Source: Lutibacter sp. (lineage in GTDB: Bacteria > Bacteroidota > Bacteroidia > Flavobacteriales > Flavobacteriaceae). From it: a DNA stretch of 7,444 nt. A program made the position numbers and the translations under genes. The stretch spans positions 3,116 to 10,559 of the forward strand of contig JASMME010000028.1 in the NCBI GenBank assembly GCA_030748365.1, read 5' to 3'. Numbering within the stretch: position 1 is the first letter of the stretch; every line of letters begins with the position of its first letter. Positions 1-7,374 of the stretch are shown here, in pieces. The notes under the pieces are model-generated. The model saw nothing but the letters and a program-made list of their open reading frames with translations. It was not told where the DNA came from and did not search any database.

Positions 1-452
1 CGAAAGTAGTCCTTTCCTGGGCACCCCATCCAAAAGCACTGCCCCAGGCAGTGGCCAATTCCTTTGTGGAAATGATGCAATGCCAAGCAGCTGATTTTGT
101 CATTACCCATCCGGAAGGCTATGAACTCGACCCGGCTGTGACAAAGGGAGTTCCCATTGAGTACGACCAGGAAAAAGCCTTTGAAAAGGCTGATTTTATC
201 TATGTAAAAAACTGGAGTTCCTACCGGCATTATGGACAGGTACTTAGCAAAGATCCCCAGTGGATGATTACGGCGAAAAAGATGGCCCTGACCAGGCAGG
301 CCAAATTTATGCACTGTTTGCCAGTAAGAAGGAATGTGGTAGTGACAGATGCGGTCATAGACAGTCCGCAATCCCTGGTCATTGAACAAGCCAACAACAG
401 AACCTATGCCGCACAGGTCGTCTTACAGAAAATATTGGCCCACCATGGATAA
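1..452 (+). CDS. argF': N-acylornithine carbamoyltransferase (argF'), C-terminal part
   Basis: The 3' part of a transcarbamylase gene; the reading frame is open from the window edge (first whole codon at position 3) and ends with TAA at 450-452. The enzyme transfers a carbamoyl group from carbamoyl phosphate to N-acylornithine in cytoplasmic arginine synthesis. Visible are a WAPHPKALPQAV segment (about 18-53), a THPEGYELDP segment, and the HCLPVRRN motif (codons from 312), whose HCLP is the substrate-binding signature of transcarbamylases. The VRRN extension and the WAPHP block match the N-acetyl/N-succinylornithine branch rather than ordinary ornithine carbamoyltransferase. From recall, the sequence closely resembles the Bacteroides fragilis succinylornithine enzyme. 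The N-terminal carbamoyl-phosphate site and the residue that separates acetyl from succinyl substrates (Pro in B. fragilis, Glu in Xanthomonas) lie upstream and cannot be read. The gene overlaps argB by 8 bp, indicating one operon. Confidence 0.93.
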   Translation, partial: KVVLSWAPHPKALPQAVANSFVEMMQCQAADFVITHPEGYELDPAVTKGVPIEYDQEKAFEKADFIYVKNWSSYRHYGQVLSKDPQWMITAKKMALTRQAKFMHCLPVRRNVVVTDAVIDSPQSLVIEQANNRTYAAQVVLQKILAHHG

Positions 453-1227
453 ACAGCACTTACATATCGTAAAGATTGGTGGAAACATCATTGATGACCA
501 GCAGCAGCTAAGTAAATTTCTAGCCGATTTTGCCTTGCTCCCCAGTCCTAAAATACTGGTTCATGGCGGTGGTAAGAAAGCCACGGCAGTGGCCGCCGAT
601 ATGGGCTTACAAGCCAACATGCATAACGGAAGGCGTATCACAGACAGTGCCCAAATAGAGGTGGTGACCATGGTTTATGCCGGTTTGCTTAACAAAAAAA
701 TAGTGGCTCAGTTACAGGCCTTTGATTGCAATGCCTTGGGGCTATCCGGGGCAGATGCCAATTGTATACAGGCACACAAACGCGTGGTAGAAAATATTGA
801 TTATGGCTTTGCCGGTGATATAGACTCCGTAAACGCGCATGCCATCCACGCTTTTTTACAAGCCTGTTTTACCCCCGTTTTTTGCGCCATCACCCACGAT
901 AAGCAACAACAGTTATTAAACACCAATGCAGACACCATTGCCTCGGCCCTGGCCGCTGCCATGTCAGCCATGTACACCGTTGAACTTAGCTATGTGTTTG
1001 AGTTAAAAGGGGTCTTAGAAAATCCAAAGGATCCAGACTCGGTCATTCGGCAGATTACCCTCGAATCTTACCACAAGCTGGTCGCAGATAAAGTCATTTC
1101 AGCCGGTATGATTCCCAAATTACACAACGGCTTTGACGCCCTGAAAAAAGGGGTCAAAACGGTAAAGATTGGGAATGCCTCACAGCTAAAATCACCCACA
1201 GCATGTGGTACCAATTTACAACTTTAA
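445..1227 (+). CDS. argB: N-acetylglutamate (or N-succinylglutamate) kinase
   Basis: Amino acid kinase family enzyme of 260 residues, close to the usual length of about 258. It phosphorylates the gamma-carboxyl of N-acylglutamate with ATP, the second step of arginine synthesis. Motifs in order: KIGGN with the phosphate-binding Lys10, HGGGKK glycine loop at 40-45, GRRITD at 62-67 for substrate binding, NADT with Asp163 (equivalent of E. coli Asp162), and AGMIPKL with Lys225 (equivalent of E. coli Lys217). I chose ATG 445 because it puts the first beta strand and KxGG directly at the N-terminus. An earlier in-frame ATG at 382 would add 21 residues coded inside argF' with no family resemblance. 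The start lies within the last codons of argF' (8-bp overlap), so translation is probably coupled. No allosteric N-terminal arginine-binding helix is present, suggesting an enzyme of the arginine-insensitive, dimeric kind; that is inference. The acyl group, acetyl or succinyl, cannot be read from the sequence. Confidence 0.95.
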   Translation: MDKQHLHIVKIGGNIIDDQQQLSKFLADFALLPSPKILVHGGGKKATAVAADMGLQANMHNGRRITDSAQIEVVTMVYAGLLNKKIVAQLQAFDCNALGLSGADANCIQAHKRVVENIDYGFAGDIDSVNAHAIHAFLQACFTPVFCAITHDKQQQLLNTNADTIASALAAAMSAMYTVELSYVFELKGVLENPKDPDSVIRQITLESYHKLVADKVISAGMIPKLHNGFDALKKGVKTVKIGNASQLKSPTACGTNLQL

Positions 1228-1229
1228 TT

Positions 1230-2288
1230 ATGAGCGAAATACTTACTGATAAAGCCATTGTCTTGTTGCAACAGTTGATTGCAAGCCCTTCATATTCAGG
1301 ATCAGAACAGGATACTGCTTCCTTGTTGGAAGCCTGGTTTATGGAACAGGATATTGCTTGTCATAGACATCAAAACAACGTGTGGGCGGTCAATAAACAT
1401 TTTGACCCGGCCAAAAAAACCCTCCTGTTAAATTCACACCACGATACCGTCAAGCCCAACAAGGGCTATACCAGGGACCCTTTTGAACCCAGTTTGTCTG
1501 AGGGGAAATTATACGGCTTGGGAAGCAATGATGCCGGTGGTTGTCTGGTGGCCTTGCTAGCGACTTTTGCTCATTACTATCAGCGAGAAGGCCTGCATTA
1601 TAACCTGGTTATGGTGGCTTCTGCGGAAGAAGAGAACTCAGGACCAAAGGGACTGAACAGTATGTTGCCCCTCCTTCCCAATATTGAGGTAGCCATCGTT
1701 GGTGAGCCGACTTCCCTGCAGTTGGCCATTGCTGAAAAGGGCTTATTGGTGCTCGATGGAAAGGCCCGTGGTACTGCCGGCCACGCAGCGCACGGTCAGG
1801 GAGACAATGCTATTTACAAAGCCGCAAAAGACATTCAATGGTTTCAACAGTACAGATTCCCTAGGATATCCAAGGCCCTGGGTGAGGTAAAAATGACGGT
1901 CACCCAGCTGGTGGCAGGTCATCAGCACAATGTGATACCAGCTACCTGCGATTTTGTGGTAGACATACGGGTGACCGATGCCTATACCAATCAGGAGGTG
2001 TTAGACACCGTACGGAGTCATGTAAGTTCCGAAATCGTTCCGCGCTCTACCCACCTGAACCCTTCTTCGATACCGGAAACTCACCCCTTGGTACAGGCTG
2101 GGATTGAACTTGGCTGTAGCACCTATGGCTCACCCACACTGTCTGACCAGGCCGTGTTGCGTTGCCCTTCCTTAAAGTTGGGGCCCGGTAACAGTAAGCG
2201 CTCTCACACGGCAGACGAGTTTATTTATGTCGATGAGATCAGGGAGGGTGTGGCTTTGTATATAAACCTATTAGCAGCAATTTTATAA
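1230..2288 (+). CDS. argE: M20-family N-acylcitrulline/N-acylornithine deacylase
   Basis: Metal-dependent M20 amidohydrolase of 352 residues. The dinuclear zinc site is complete: HHDT with His70 and Asp72, Asp101 in GLGSNDAGG, the catalytic Glu134 and ligand Glu135 in SAEEENSG, Glu159 in VGEPTS, and His326 in SHTADEF. A GTAGHAAHG segment marks the dimerisation (lid) domain in the middle. Next to argF', the likely substrate is N-acylcitrulline (acetyl- or succinyl-), releasing citrulline for ArgG, rather than N-acetylornithine; that comes from pathway logic and not from a residue. ATG 1230 is preferred because it starts 2 bp after the argB stop, in a TAATTATG junction. The in-frame ATG at 1203 would extend the protein 9 residues back into argB. 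Related M20 enzymes such as DapE or carboxypeptidases cannot be excluded by motif alone, but the operon position makes ArgE by far the best call. Confidence 0.92.
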   Translation: MSEILTDKAIVLLQQLIASPSYSGSEQDTASLLEAWFMEQDIACHRHQNNVWAVNKHFDPAKKTLLLNSHHDTVKPNKGYTRDPFEPSLSEGKLYGLGSNDAGGCLVALLATFAHYYQREGLHYNLVMVASAEEENSGPKGLNSMLPLLPNIEVAIVGEPTSLQLAIAEKGLLVLDGKARGTAGHAAHGQGDNAIYKAAKDIQWFQQYRFPRISKALGEVKMTVTQLVAGHQHNVIPATCDFVVDIRVTDAYTNQEVLDTVRSHVSSEIVPRSTHLNPSSIPETHPLVQAGIELGCSTYGSPTLSDQAVLRCPSLKLGPGNSKRSHTADEFIYVDEIREGVALYINLLAAIL

Positions 2289-2299
2289 AAATTATTAGT

Positions 2300-3580
2300 A
2301 TGAAACTTTGGGATAAAGGATTTTCAACCGATCAAAAAATCGATTTGTTTACCGTGGGTAATGACCGGGAACTAGACCTGGTGCTTGCCCGGTACGACGT
2401 ATTGGGTAGCAGGGCCCATGCCCGGATGCTCCACCATATTGGTCTGCTGACCGATGCTGAAATCAGTGCCCTAGAAAAAGAATTGGACACTTTGATGACC
2501 GCTATTGAGCAAGGTGATTTTACCATTGAAGACCGCTTTGAGGATGTACATTCTAAGATAGAATATGTCCTAACTAAAAAACTGGGAGATACAGGTAAGA
2601 AAATCCATACAGCACGGTCTAGGAATGACCAGGTACTGGTTGATATCCACCTGTATGTAAAAGACGCGCTGTCTGAAATCAAGCTAGGGGTAGACAAGCT
2701 TTTTGACCTGCTGATTTCCCTGGCAAAAGAACACCGGGAGGTATTGCTACCCGGCTATACCCATCTGCAGATTGCCATGCCTTCTTCCTTCGGTTTGTGG
2801 TTCTCGGCCTATGCAGAAACCCTTATTGATGATCTCGTCTTTCTCAAGGCGGCCTATCAGGTGGCTGACCAGAACCCCCTGGGTTCCGCCGCAGGCTATG
2901 GTAGTTCCTTTCCCATTGACAGAAGTATCACCACCGAGCTACTGGGTTTTGACACCCTTGTCTACAATTCTGTGGCGGCGCAGATGGGCAGAGGAAAGCT
3001 GGAAAAGTCAGTGGCTTTTGCACTGAGTTCAGTTGCCGGCACCCTGTCTAAAATGAGTATGGATATTTGCCTGTACATGAGTCAAAACTTTAATTTTATC
3101 ACTTTCCCCGACACGCTTACAACGGGTTCTAGCATCATGCCCCACAAAAAAAACCCAGACGTATTTGAATTAATCCGGGGAAAGTGTAATAAACTACAAG
3201 CCCTTCCCTACGAGTTCACACTCCTAACCAACAACTTGCCCAGTGGCTATCACCGCGATTTGCAATTGTTAAAAGAAGGCTTGATTCCTTCCTTTTCAAC
3301 CCTAAAAGCCTGTTTGGAAATGCTGACCTATTCCCTGAGCAACTGTCAGGTAAACACGCAGATCCTAGACAATGACAACTACCAGTACTTGTTCAGTGTG
3401 GAAGAAGTAAACAAACTGGTACAGCAAGGAGTTCCGTTTAGAGACGCCTATAAGCTGGTGGGGAAACACATTGACGAAGGCACCTTCAAGCCCGATAAAA
3501 AACTGAACCATACCCATCAAGGCAGTATCGGGAACCTTTGCCTAGATGCGTTGATAAGCAAAAAAGCGAAGAGGTCATAA
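2300..3580 (+). CDS. argH: Argininosuccinate lyase
   Basis: Fumarase/aspartase superfamily enzyme of 426 residues, which splits argininosuccinate into arginine and fumarate, the last step of the pathway. The three superfamily blocks are present: HTARSRNDQ at 103-111, GYTHLQ with Thr154 and His155 at 153-157, and the flexible catalytic loop GSSIMPHKKNPD starting at Gly276, which contains the fumarate lyase signature and the catalytic serine. The protein begins with the LWDKGF segment common in Bacteroidota ArgH (other bacteria usually have LWGGRF). It is somewhat shorter than E. coli ArgH (457 residues), mainly at the C-terminus, but no core block is missing. It starts 11 bp after argE with an A/T-rich leader and no Shine-Dalgarno sequence. 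It is the last gene of the operon; the next gene, hppA, lies 183 bp downstream behind its own promoter. Confidence 0.96.
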   Translation: MKLWDKGFSTDQKIDLFTVGNDRELDLVLARYDVLGSRAHARMLHHIGLLTDAEISALEKELDTLMTAIEQGDFTIEDRFEDVHSKIEYVLTKKLGDTGKKIHTARSRNDQVLVDIHLYVKDALSEIKLGVDKLFDLLISLAKEHREVLLPGYTHLQIAMPSSFGLWFSAYAETLIDDLVFLKAAYQVADQNPLGSAAGYGSSFPIDRSITTELLGFDTLVYNSVAAQMGRGKLEKSVAFALSSVAGTLSKMSMDICLYMSQNFNFITFPDTLTTGSSIMPHKKNPDVFELIRGKCNKLQALPYEFTLLTNNLPSGYHRDLQLLKEGLIPSFSTLKACLEMLTYSLSNCQVNTQILDNDNYQYLFSVEEVNKLVQQGVPFRDAYKLVGKHIDEGTFKPDKKLNHTHQGSIGNLCLDALISKKAKRS

Positions 3581-3706
3581 GCACTTTTTTACCGGTATTT
3601 ATATTGGTTAACGGTTTTTTTTAGGGTCTTTAAACAGCCGCTCTTCCACGGTTTTAGCCCTTGATTTTTAAATATTGAAAAGGTTTTTTTATCACTGATA
3701 TTTTAG

Positions 3707-3714
3707 TATTTTTG
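3707..3714 (+). promoter_or_regulatory. Candidate hppA promoter, -7 element TATTTTTG
   Basis: TATTTTTG matches the TAnnTTTG -7 consensus of the Bacteroidota primary sigma factor exactly. It lies 49 bp before the hppA ATG, which would give a short leader of roughly 40 nt that is A/T rich. The -33 element (TTG-type) is weak: the nearest TTG, at 3675-3677, is 29 bp upstream, longer than the usual spacing of about 19-21 bp, so a T-run near 3684-3690 would have to serve. The site implies that hppA is transcribed separately from the arginine operon. Confidence 0.5.
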
Positions 3715-3763
3715 CCTTCTGATTAGAAAAAATTAAATTAACCTATAGATCAAATAAATCAAC

Positions 3764-6196
3764 ATGGAATTATTAGTAAAAATCATCCCTCTGTTTGGAC
3801 TGGCAGCACTGCTTTTTGTGTTTATTAAAAATGCCTGGGTTTCCAAACAGGAAGTAGGTGATGAGAAAATGGCCCGTATCGCCAAGAACATCGCAGACGG
3901 CGCCATGTCCTTTTTAAAGGCGGAGTACAAATTATTATCACTCTTTGTAGTAGCTGTAGCCATTCTATTGTACTTTAAAGGTACCAGCGAAGCTGATTCC
4001 CACGGCCTGGTCGCCCTGTCCTTTGTGGTAGGTGCCATCTGTTCGGCCCTGGCAGGTTTTATCGGTATGAAGGTAGCTACCAAGGCCAATGTACGTACTA
4101 CACAAGCTGCCCGTACTTCTTTGGGCAAAGCGCTGGAAGTAGCCTTTTCCGGAGGCGCCGTAATGGGCCTCGGAGTGGTAGGACTTGGGGTACTCGGTCT
4201 AAGCCTTTTGTTTGTGCTCTATCAGGGCATGTGGGCAGACAACCTATCCATGGTACTGAACGTACTTTCAGGCTTTTCTCTCGGAGCCTCTTCCATTGCA
4301 CTCTTTGCCCGTGTGGGCGGAGGTATCTATACCAAGGCAGCCGATGTAGGTGCTGACCTGGTTGGAAAAGTAGAAGCGGGGATTCCTGAAGACCATCCGC
4401 TAAATCCCGCCACCATTGCGGACAATGTAGGAGACAATGTAGGAGATGTTGCCGGAATGGGTGCCGATCTTTTTGAATCGTATGTAGGTTCTATTATTGG
4501 AACCATGGTACTTGGTGCCTTGATCGTAACCCCTGATTTTGATGGAATGGGTGCGGTCTATTTACCACTGGTACTAGCCGCCGTAGGTATTGTCATGTCT
4601 ATCATAGGGACCCTGTTTGTAAAAGTAAAAGACGGTGGATCGCCTCACAGGGCGCTGAACATCGGTGAAATCGTTTCTGCATCCCTCATGCTACTGGCTT
4701 CCTGGTTTATCATCCACGCTATGATTCCTGCATCCGTAGACGGCTTGCCTTTCGGTGCAACGGGGGTCTTCTGGGCCACCATTGCCGGTTTGGTCGCTGG
4801 TTTGCTGGTTGGGAAAGTAACCGAATATTATACAGGTACCGGTACCAAGCCGGTCAATTCCATTGTCGCACAATCTGAAACGGGGGCTGCGACCAATATC
4901 ATTGCTGGTCTTGGTGTAGGGATGATGTCTACCGCCATTCCGATCATCCTGATTGCAGCGGCTATTTTGGTTTCACATCACTTTGCCGGCTTGTACGGAA
5001 TCGCCATTGCTGCGGTAGGAATGCTGGCCAATACCGGTATTCAATTGGCAGTAGATGCCTACGGACCCATCTCTGACAATGCCGGAGGAATTGCAGAAAT
5101 GTCAGAACTCCCTGCGGAAGTGAGGGAAAGAACGGATAAATTAGACGCGGTAGGAAACACCACAGCGGCCATTGGAAAAGGCTTTGCCATTGCTTCTGCA
5201 GCTTTGACGGCCCTTGCCTTGTTTGCGGCCTTTATGAAAACAGCTGGGGTAACCTCTATTGATGTATCACAACCTGATATCATGGCCGGTTTGCTTGTTG
5301 GGGGTATGCTGCCTTTTGTATTTTCTGCTTTGTCAATGAATGCTGTAGGTCGTGCCGCCATGGCGATGATTGAAGAAGTGCGTCGTCAGTTTCGCGATAT
5401 TCCTGCGCTAAAAGCAGCGCTAGAAGTTATGCGTAAATACGATGCTGATATTAGCAAAGCCTCTGCCGAAGACAGAAAGATATTTGATGCGGCCGATGGG
5501 GTGGCTGAATACGACAAATGTGTGGCCATTTCTACCCAGGCCTCTATCAAAGAGATGGTATTTCCTGGACTGTTGGCGATCATCGTTCCAGTACTGGTCG
5601 GATTTATCGGTGGTGCGGAGATGTTAGGAGGACTGTTGGCCGGGGTAACCACCTGTGGGGTACTGATGGCTATTTTCCAATCAAATGCCGGTGGTGCTTG
5701 GGACAATGCTAAAAAGATGATTGAGGAACAAGGTAAAAAAGGCACCGATGCACACAAGGCAGCGGTGGTGGGAGATACGGTAGGAGATCCGTTTAAGGAT
5801 ACCTCAGGCCCTTCTCTAAACATCTTGTTGAAATTGATGTCGGTAGTGGCCCTTGTTATTGCACCTAGTATCGCTATTTCTGCCGATGCAGTCGCTGCAC
5901 ATAATGCTGCGAAACCTACGATGGAAACAGTAGCTGTATGTAAAGACAAAGGGACTTCTTGTAAGGACAAGGTTGTTTGTAAGGATAAGAAGGCCCAGGT
6001 AGCCAAGACCACCAAAGCCTGTAAAGGCGATCAAGCATCAAAAGCTGGTAAAGGCGTTTGCTGCAAAGGTGAATCGGTATCGGAAATCACTAAGAAAGGT
6101 GGTGTCTGTTGTAAAAGCAAGAAGGCAGTTGCCAGCACTACTAAGAAAGGCGCTTGTTGTAAAAGTGGTGCCGCTGATAAAAAAACGGTTTCCTAA
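3764..6196 (+). CDS. hppA: Membrane-bound K+-dependent ion-translocating pyrophosphatase with Cys/Lys-rich C-terminal tail
   Basis: Integral membrane pyrophosphatase of 810 residues (family core usually about 680-770). It hydrolyses cytoplasmic pyrophosphate and pumps H+ and/or Na+ outwards. The first membrane helix is at about 5-22. The active site is complete: [11 protein letters not shown] at 194-204 (the D-x7-K-x-E motif), the aspartates D220, D224, D228 and D235 in the [16 protein letters not shown] block, and [10 protein letters not shown] near 670-679 before the last helix (about 685-705). Glu238 in DLFESYV is the ion-gate glutamate at the position used in Na+-pumping enzymes; some H+ pumps share it, so the ion is not decided. 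[10 protein letters not shown] at 464-473, with Ala468 and Gly471, is the K+-dependent signature; K+-independent enzymes have Lys and Thr there. After residue 705 comes a hydrophilic tail with ten cysteines, described separately. The A-rich leader has no Shine-Dalgarno sequence. The gene converges on a deoxynucleoside kinase gene across a shared terminator. Confidence 0.95.
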   Translation: MELLVKIIPLFGLAALLFVFIKNAWVSKQEVGDEKMARIAKNIADGAMSFLKAEYKLLSLFVVAVAILLYFKGTSEADSHGLVALSFVVGAICSALAGFIGMKVATKANVRTTQAARTSLGKALEVAFSGGAVMGLGVVGLGVLGLSLLFVLYQGMWADNLSMVLNVLSGFSLGASSIALFARVGGGIYTKAADVGADLVGKVEAGIPEDHPLNPATIADNVGDNVGDVAGMGADLFESYVGSIIGTMVLGALIVTPDFDGMGAVYLPLVLAAVGIVMSIIGTLFVKVKDGGSPHRALNIGEIVSASLMLLASWFIIHAMIPASVDGLPFGATGVFWATIAGLVAGLLVGKVTEYYTGTGTKPVNSIVAQSETGAATNIIAGLGVGMMSTAIPIILIAAAILVSHHFAGLYGIAIAAVGMLANTGIQLAVDAYGPISDNAGGIAEMSELPAEVRERTDKLDAVGNTTAAIGKGFAIASAALTALALFAAFMKTAGVTSIDVSQPDIMAGLLVGGMLPFVFSALSMNAVGRAAMAMIEEVRRQFRDIPALKAALEVMRKYDADISKASAEDRKIFDAADGVAEYDKCVAISTQASIKEMVFPGLLAIIVPVLVGFIGGAEMLGGLLAGVTTCGVLMAIFQSNAGGAWDNAKKMIEEQGKKGTDAHKAAVVGDTVGDPFKDTSGPSLNILLKLMSVVALVIAPSIAISADAVAAHNAAKPTMETVAVCKDKGTSCKDKVVCKDKKAQVAKTTKACKGDQASKAGKGVCCKGESVSEITKKGGVCCKSKKAVASTTKKGACCKSGAADKKTVS
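5939..6163 (+). repeat. Cys-Lys repeat segment coding the HppA C-terminal tail
   Basis: This stretch codes residues 726-800 of HppA. It contains ten cysteines in seven units, and every C or CC is followed directly by lysine: CKDK (726), CKDK (733), CKDK (739), CKGD (753), CCKGE (766), CCKSK (782), CCKSG (798). The later units share a KKGxCCKS or KGVCCK frame about 13-16 residues apart. The DNA copies differ mainly at synonymous positions: the three CKDK copies use AAA/AAG and GAC/GAT interchangeably, and the last two CCKS copies use GGT/GGC and AGC/AGT. That argues for a translated repeat kept at protein level rather than a readthrough artefact. The whole tail runs from about Ser706 to the stop and has no hydrophobic segment. 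Its role is unknown. Confidence 0.85.
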
Positions 6197-6210
6197 GTAA
6201 ATACCTATAA

Positions 6211-6229
6211 AAAGGCTATCATAGCCTTT
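6211..6229. terminator. Hairpin downstream of hppA, probable second terminator for the kinase gene
   Basis: A perfect 8-bp stem, AAAGGCTA paired with TAGCCTTT, closes on a 3-nt loop (TCA), 14 bp after the hppA stop. On the + strand it is followed by mixed A-rich sequence and not by a T-run, so it is a poor terminator for hppA, though it could stabilise the mRNA end. On the - strand the stem runs into five Ts, so it may act as a back-up terminator for the convergent kinase gene. Confidence 0.55.
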
Positions 6230-6237
6230 ATAAAAGC

Positions 6238-6272
6238 AAAAAAAGGGGCGCTGAAAAGCGCCCCTTTTTTTT
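6238..6272. terminator. Strong bidirectional rho-independent terminator between hppA and the kinase gene
   Basis: A GC-rich stem, GGGGCGCT (6245-6252) paired with AGCGCCCC (6257-6264), closes on a GAAA tetraloop. It is flanked by seven As on the left and eight Ts on the right, which extend the pairing to 15 bp. Read on either strand it gives a stable hairpin followed by a T-run (eight on +, seven on -). It sits between two convergent genes, 41 bp after the hppA stop and 13 bp beyond the kinase stop. Confidence 0.93.
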
Positions 6273-6285
6273 GGTTTATGCTATG

Positions 6286-6900
6286 CTAAAACAGCCCGTG
6301 AATTTGTGCATCGATTCGGTCAATAACCCCGCCAAGGTCTTCTGGCCTTGATACAAAATCGAGCTCGTCTACTTCAATAATCAGTAGTTTTCCTTTGCTG
6401 TATTTGGATATCCAGGCCTCATAGCGCTCGTTCAGTCTGCTCAAATATTCAATACTGATCGAATGCTCATAGTCACGGCCGCGTTTGTGAATCTGTTTTA
6501 CCAGGGTTGAAATGGAGGCCCGTAAGTAGATGAGCAGGTCAGGTGGTGAGACCAGTCGCTCCATCAATTCGAACAAGGAAGCATAATTCTTAAAATCCCG
6601 GTTGGTCATTAGGCCCATGGCGTGCAGATTTGGTGCAAAAATATGGGCATCTTCATAAATGGTTCTATCTTGGATGATGCTTCTGCCACTTTCCCGAATT
6701 TCCAGAATCTGTCGAAATCGGCTGTTTAAAAAATAGACCTGTAAATTAAATGACCACCGCTCCATCTCCCCATAGAAGTCATCCAGGTAAGGATTTTTGT
6801 CAACGGATTCGTAATGGGCTTCCCATCTGTAATGTTTTGAAAGTAAGTTAGTGAGGGTAGTCTTACCGGCGCCAATATTTCCTGCTACAGCTACGTGCAT
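6286..6900 (-). CDS. Deoxynucleoside kinase (deoxyadenosine/deoxyguanosine kinase family)
   Basis: Cytoplasmic deoxynucleoside salvage kinase of 204 residues, the usual length for the bacterial dNK/dGK family. It transfers the ATP gamma-phosphate to the 5'-hydroxyl of a deoxynucleoside. Motifs in order: P-loop GNIGAGKTT at 7-15; YES with Glu31, the position of the catalytic base; DRTIYED at 78-84, the family's DRS-type motif with Thr in place of Ser; the LIYLRAS strand at 123-129; and the arginine-rich lid KRGRDYE at 139-145. ATG 6898-6900 is chosen because it places the P-loop at the very N-terminus, as in relatives; no earlier start is needed. The stop is TAG at 6288-6286. Which base it prefers (purine or pyrimidine) cannot be read reliably from these motifs. 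The gene stands alone, convergent with hppA, and ends at the shared terminator. Confidence 0.93.
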   Translation of the reverse strand: MHVAVAGNIGAGKTTLTNLLSKHYRWEAHYESVDKNPYLDDFYGEMERWSFNLQVYFLNSRFRQILEIRESGRSIIQDRTIYEDAHIFAPNLHAMGLMTNRDFKNYASLFELMERLVSPPDLLIYLRASISTLVKQIHKRGRDYEHSISIEYLSRLNERYEAWISKYSKGKLLIIEVDELDFVSRPEDLGGVIDRIDAQIHGLF

Positions 6901-7374
6901 AAGTTATGTTTATAATAATAAAAAGAAAGGTTTAAAGATAAATCTTTTTTTTAGCATATAGACTCCGAATGGGCATCTTGTTAATAAATTAATGGCAGGG
7001 TCCCTCGTGTCTCTTTTTAAAGGGTTTGGTAAAAGAGCCCACCGGTACGATTTTTGTTGAAATTCAATTTAAACCTTTGCCTTGTAGCCACGTCTAAAGA
7101 GCAATGATTTGTGAATAAGGTTCCTCTGTGTACGGCTGGTTTTGTGCGTATAGGAGGTCATTTCCCACTGTCTATGCAATTTGCTGTGCCCTCAGTACAA
7201 AACAAGTGTAACAAATAGACATTTTCCAGTCTTATAAGGAAGGAAATGAATTTTTTCGTTTCTTTAGGACTTTACATAAAAGGATGGCGCAAGCCAGCAG
7301 TCCCTGATCAGCACCTACTCGGATTTTTACCGGTGAAAACTGACAGGCCTACATTAATTATAACATATAGTAAA
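6901..7374. other. Long intergenic region between divergent genes, no gene recognised
   Basis: These 474 bp separate the kinase gene (leftward) from the signal-peptide gene (rightward), so promoters for both should lie here. I see no tRNA, no known riboswitch core and no convincing coding sequence. A weak -7-like AACCTTTG occurs at 7072-7079, with a TTG pair about 15 bp upstream. A two-part inverted repeat lies at 7139-7203 (outer arms 7139-7147 and 7195-7203, inner arms 7148-7153 and 7172-7177), which could fold in the leader of the rightward gene but is within what chance would allow. The frame of the rightward gene stays open back to a TAG at 7216-7218, giving an alternative ATG at 7246. 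Confidence 0.6.
6933..6940 (-). promoter_or_regulatory. Weak candidate -7 element for the kinase gene
   Basis: On the - strand the sequence reads TATCTTTA, seven of eight matches to the Bacteroidota TAnnTTTG -7 element, 32 bp before the kinase ATG in an A/T-rich leader. No clear TTG -33 element is seen at the right distance. In such A/T-rich DNA a match of this quality can arise by chance. Confidence 0.3.

Noticed and set aside
382..444. Earlier in-frame ATG for argB at 382
   Set aside because: The 21 extra residues are just argF' read in another frame and do not resemble the N-terminus of the kinase family; ATG 445 fits the fold and the operon spacing.
1203..1229. Earlier in-frame ATG for argE at 1203
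   Set aside because: It lies within argB and adds nine residues without family support; ATG 1230 is directly after the argB stop.
3591..3622. Possible terminator after argH (ACCG ... CGGT followed by a T-run)
   Set aside because: The stem is only 4 bp with a 17-nt loop, too weak to call although the T-run is long.
5386..6015. Long open frame of 209 codons on the - strand
   Set aside because: It lies wholly inside the well-supported hppA gene and its translation is low-complexity Ala/Ser/Thr/Pro sequence, as expected from the complement of a Gly/Ala/Val-rich membrane protein.
5939..6196. Idea that the HppA tail results from a frameshift or lost stop codon
   Set aside because: The frame runs without a break from the canonical last helix, the repeats stay in phase with mostly synonymous differences, and the stop lies just before the terminator hairpins.
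6992..7060. Short + strand open frame of 22 codons in the intergenic region
   Set aside because: It has no recognisable motif, no clear ribosome binding site and no promoter; a frame this short is expected by chance.
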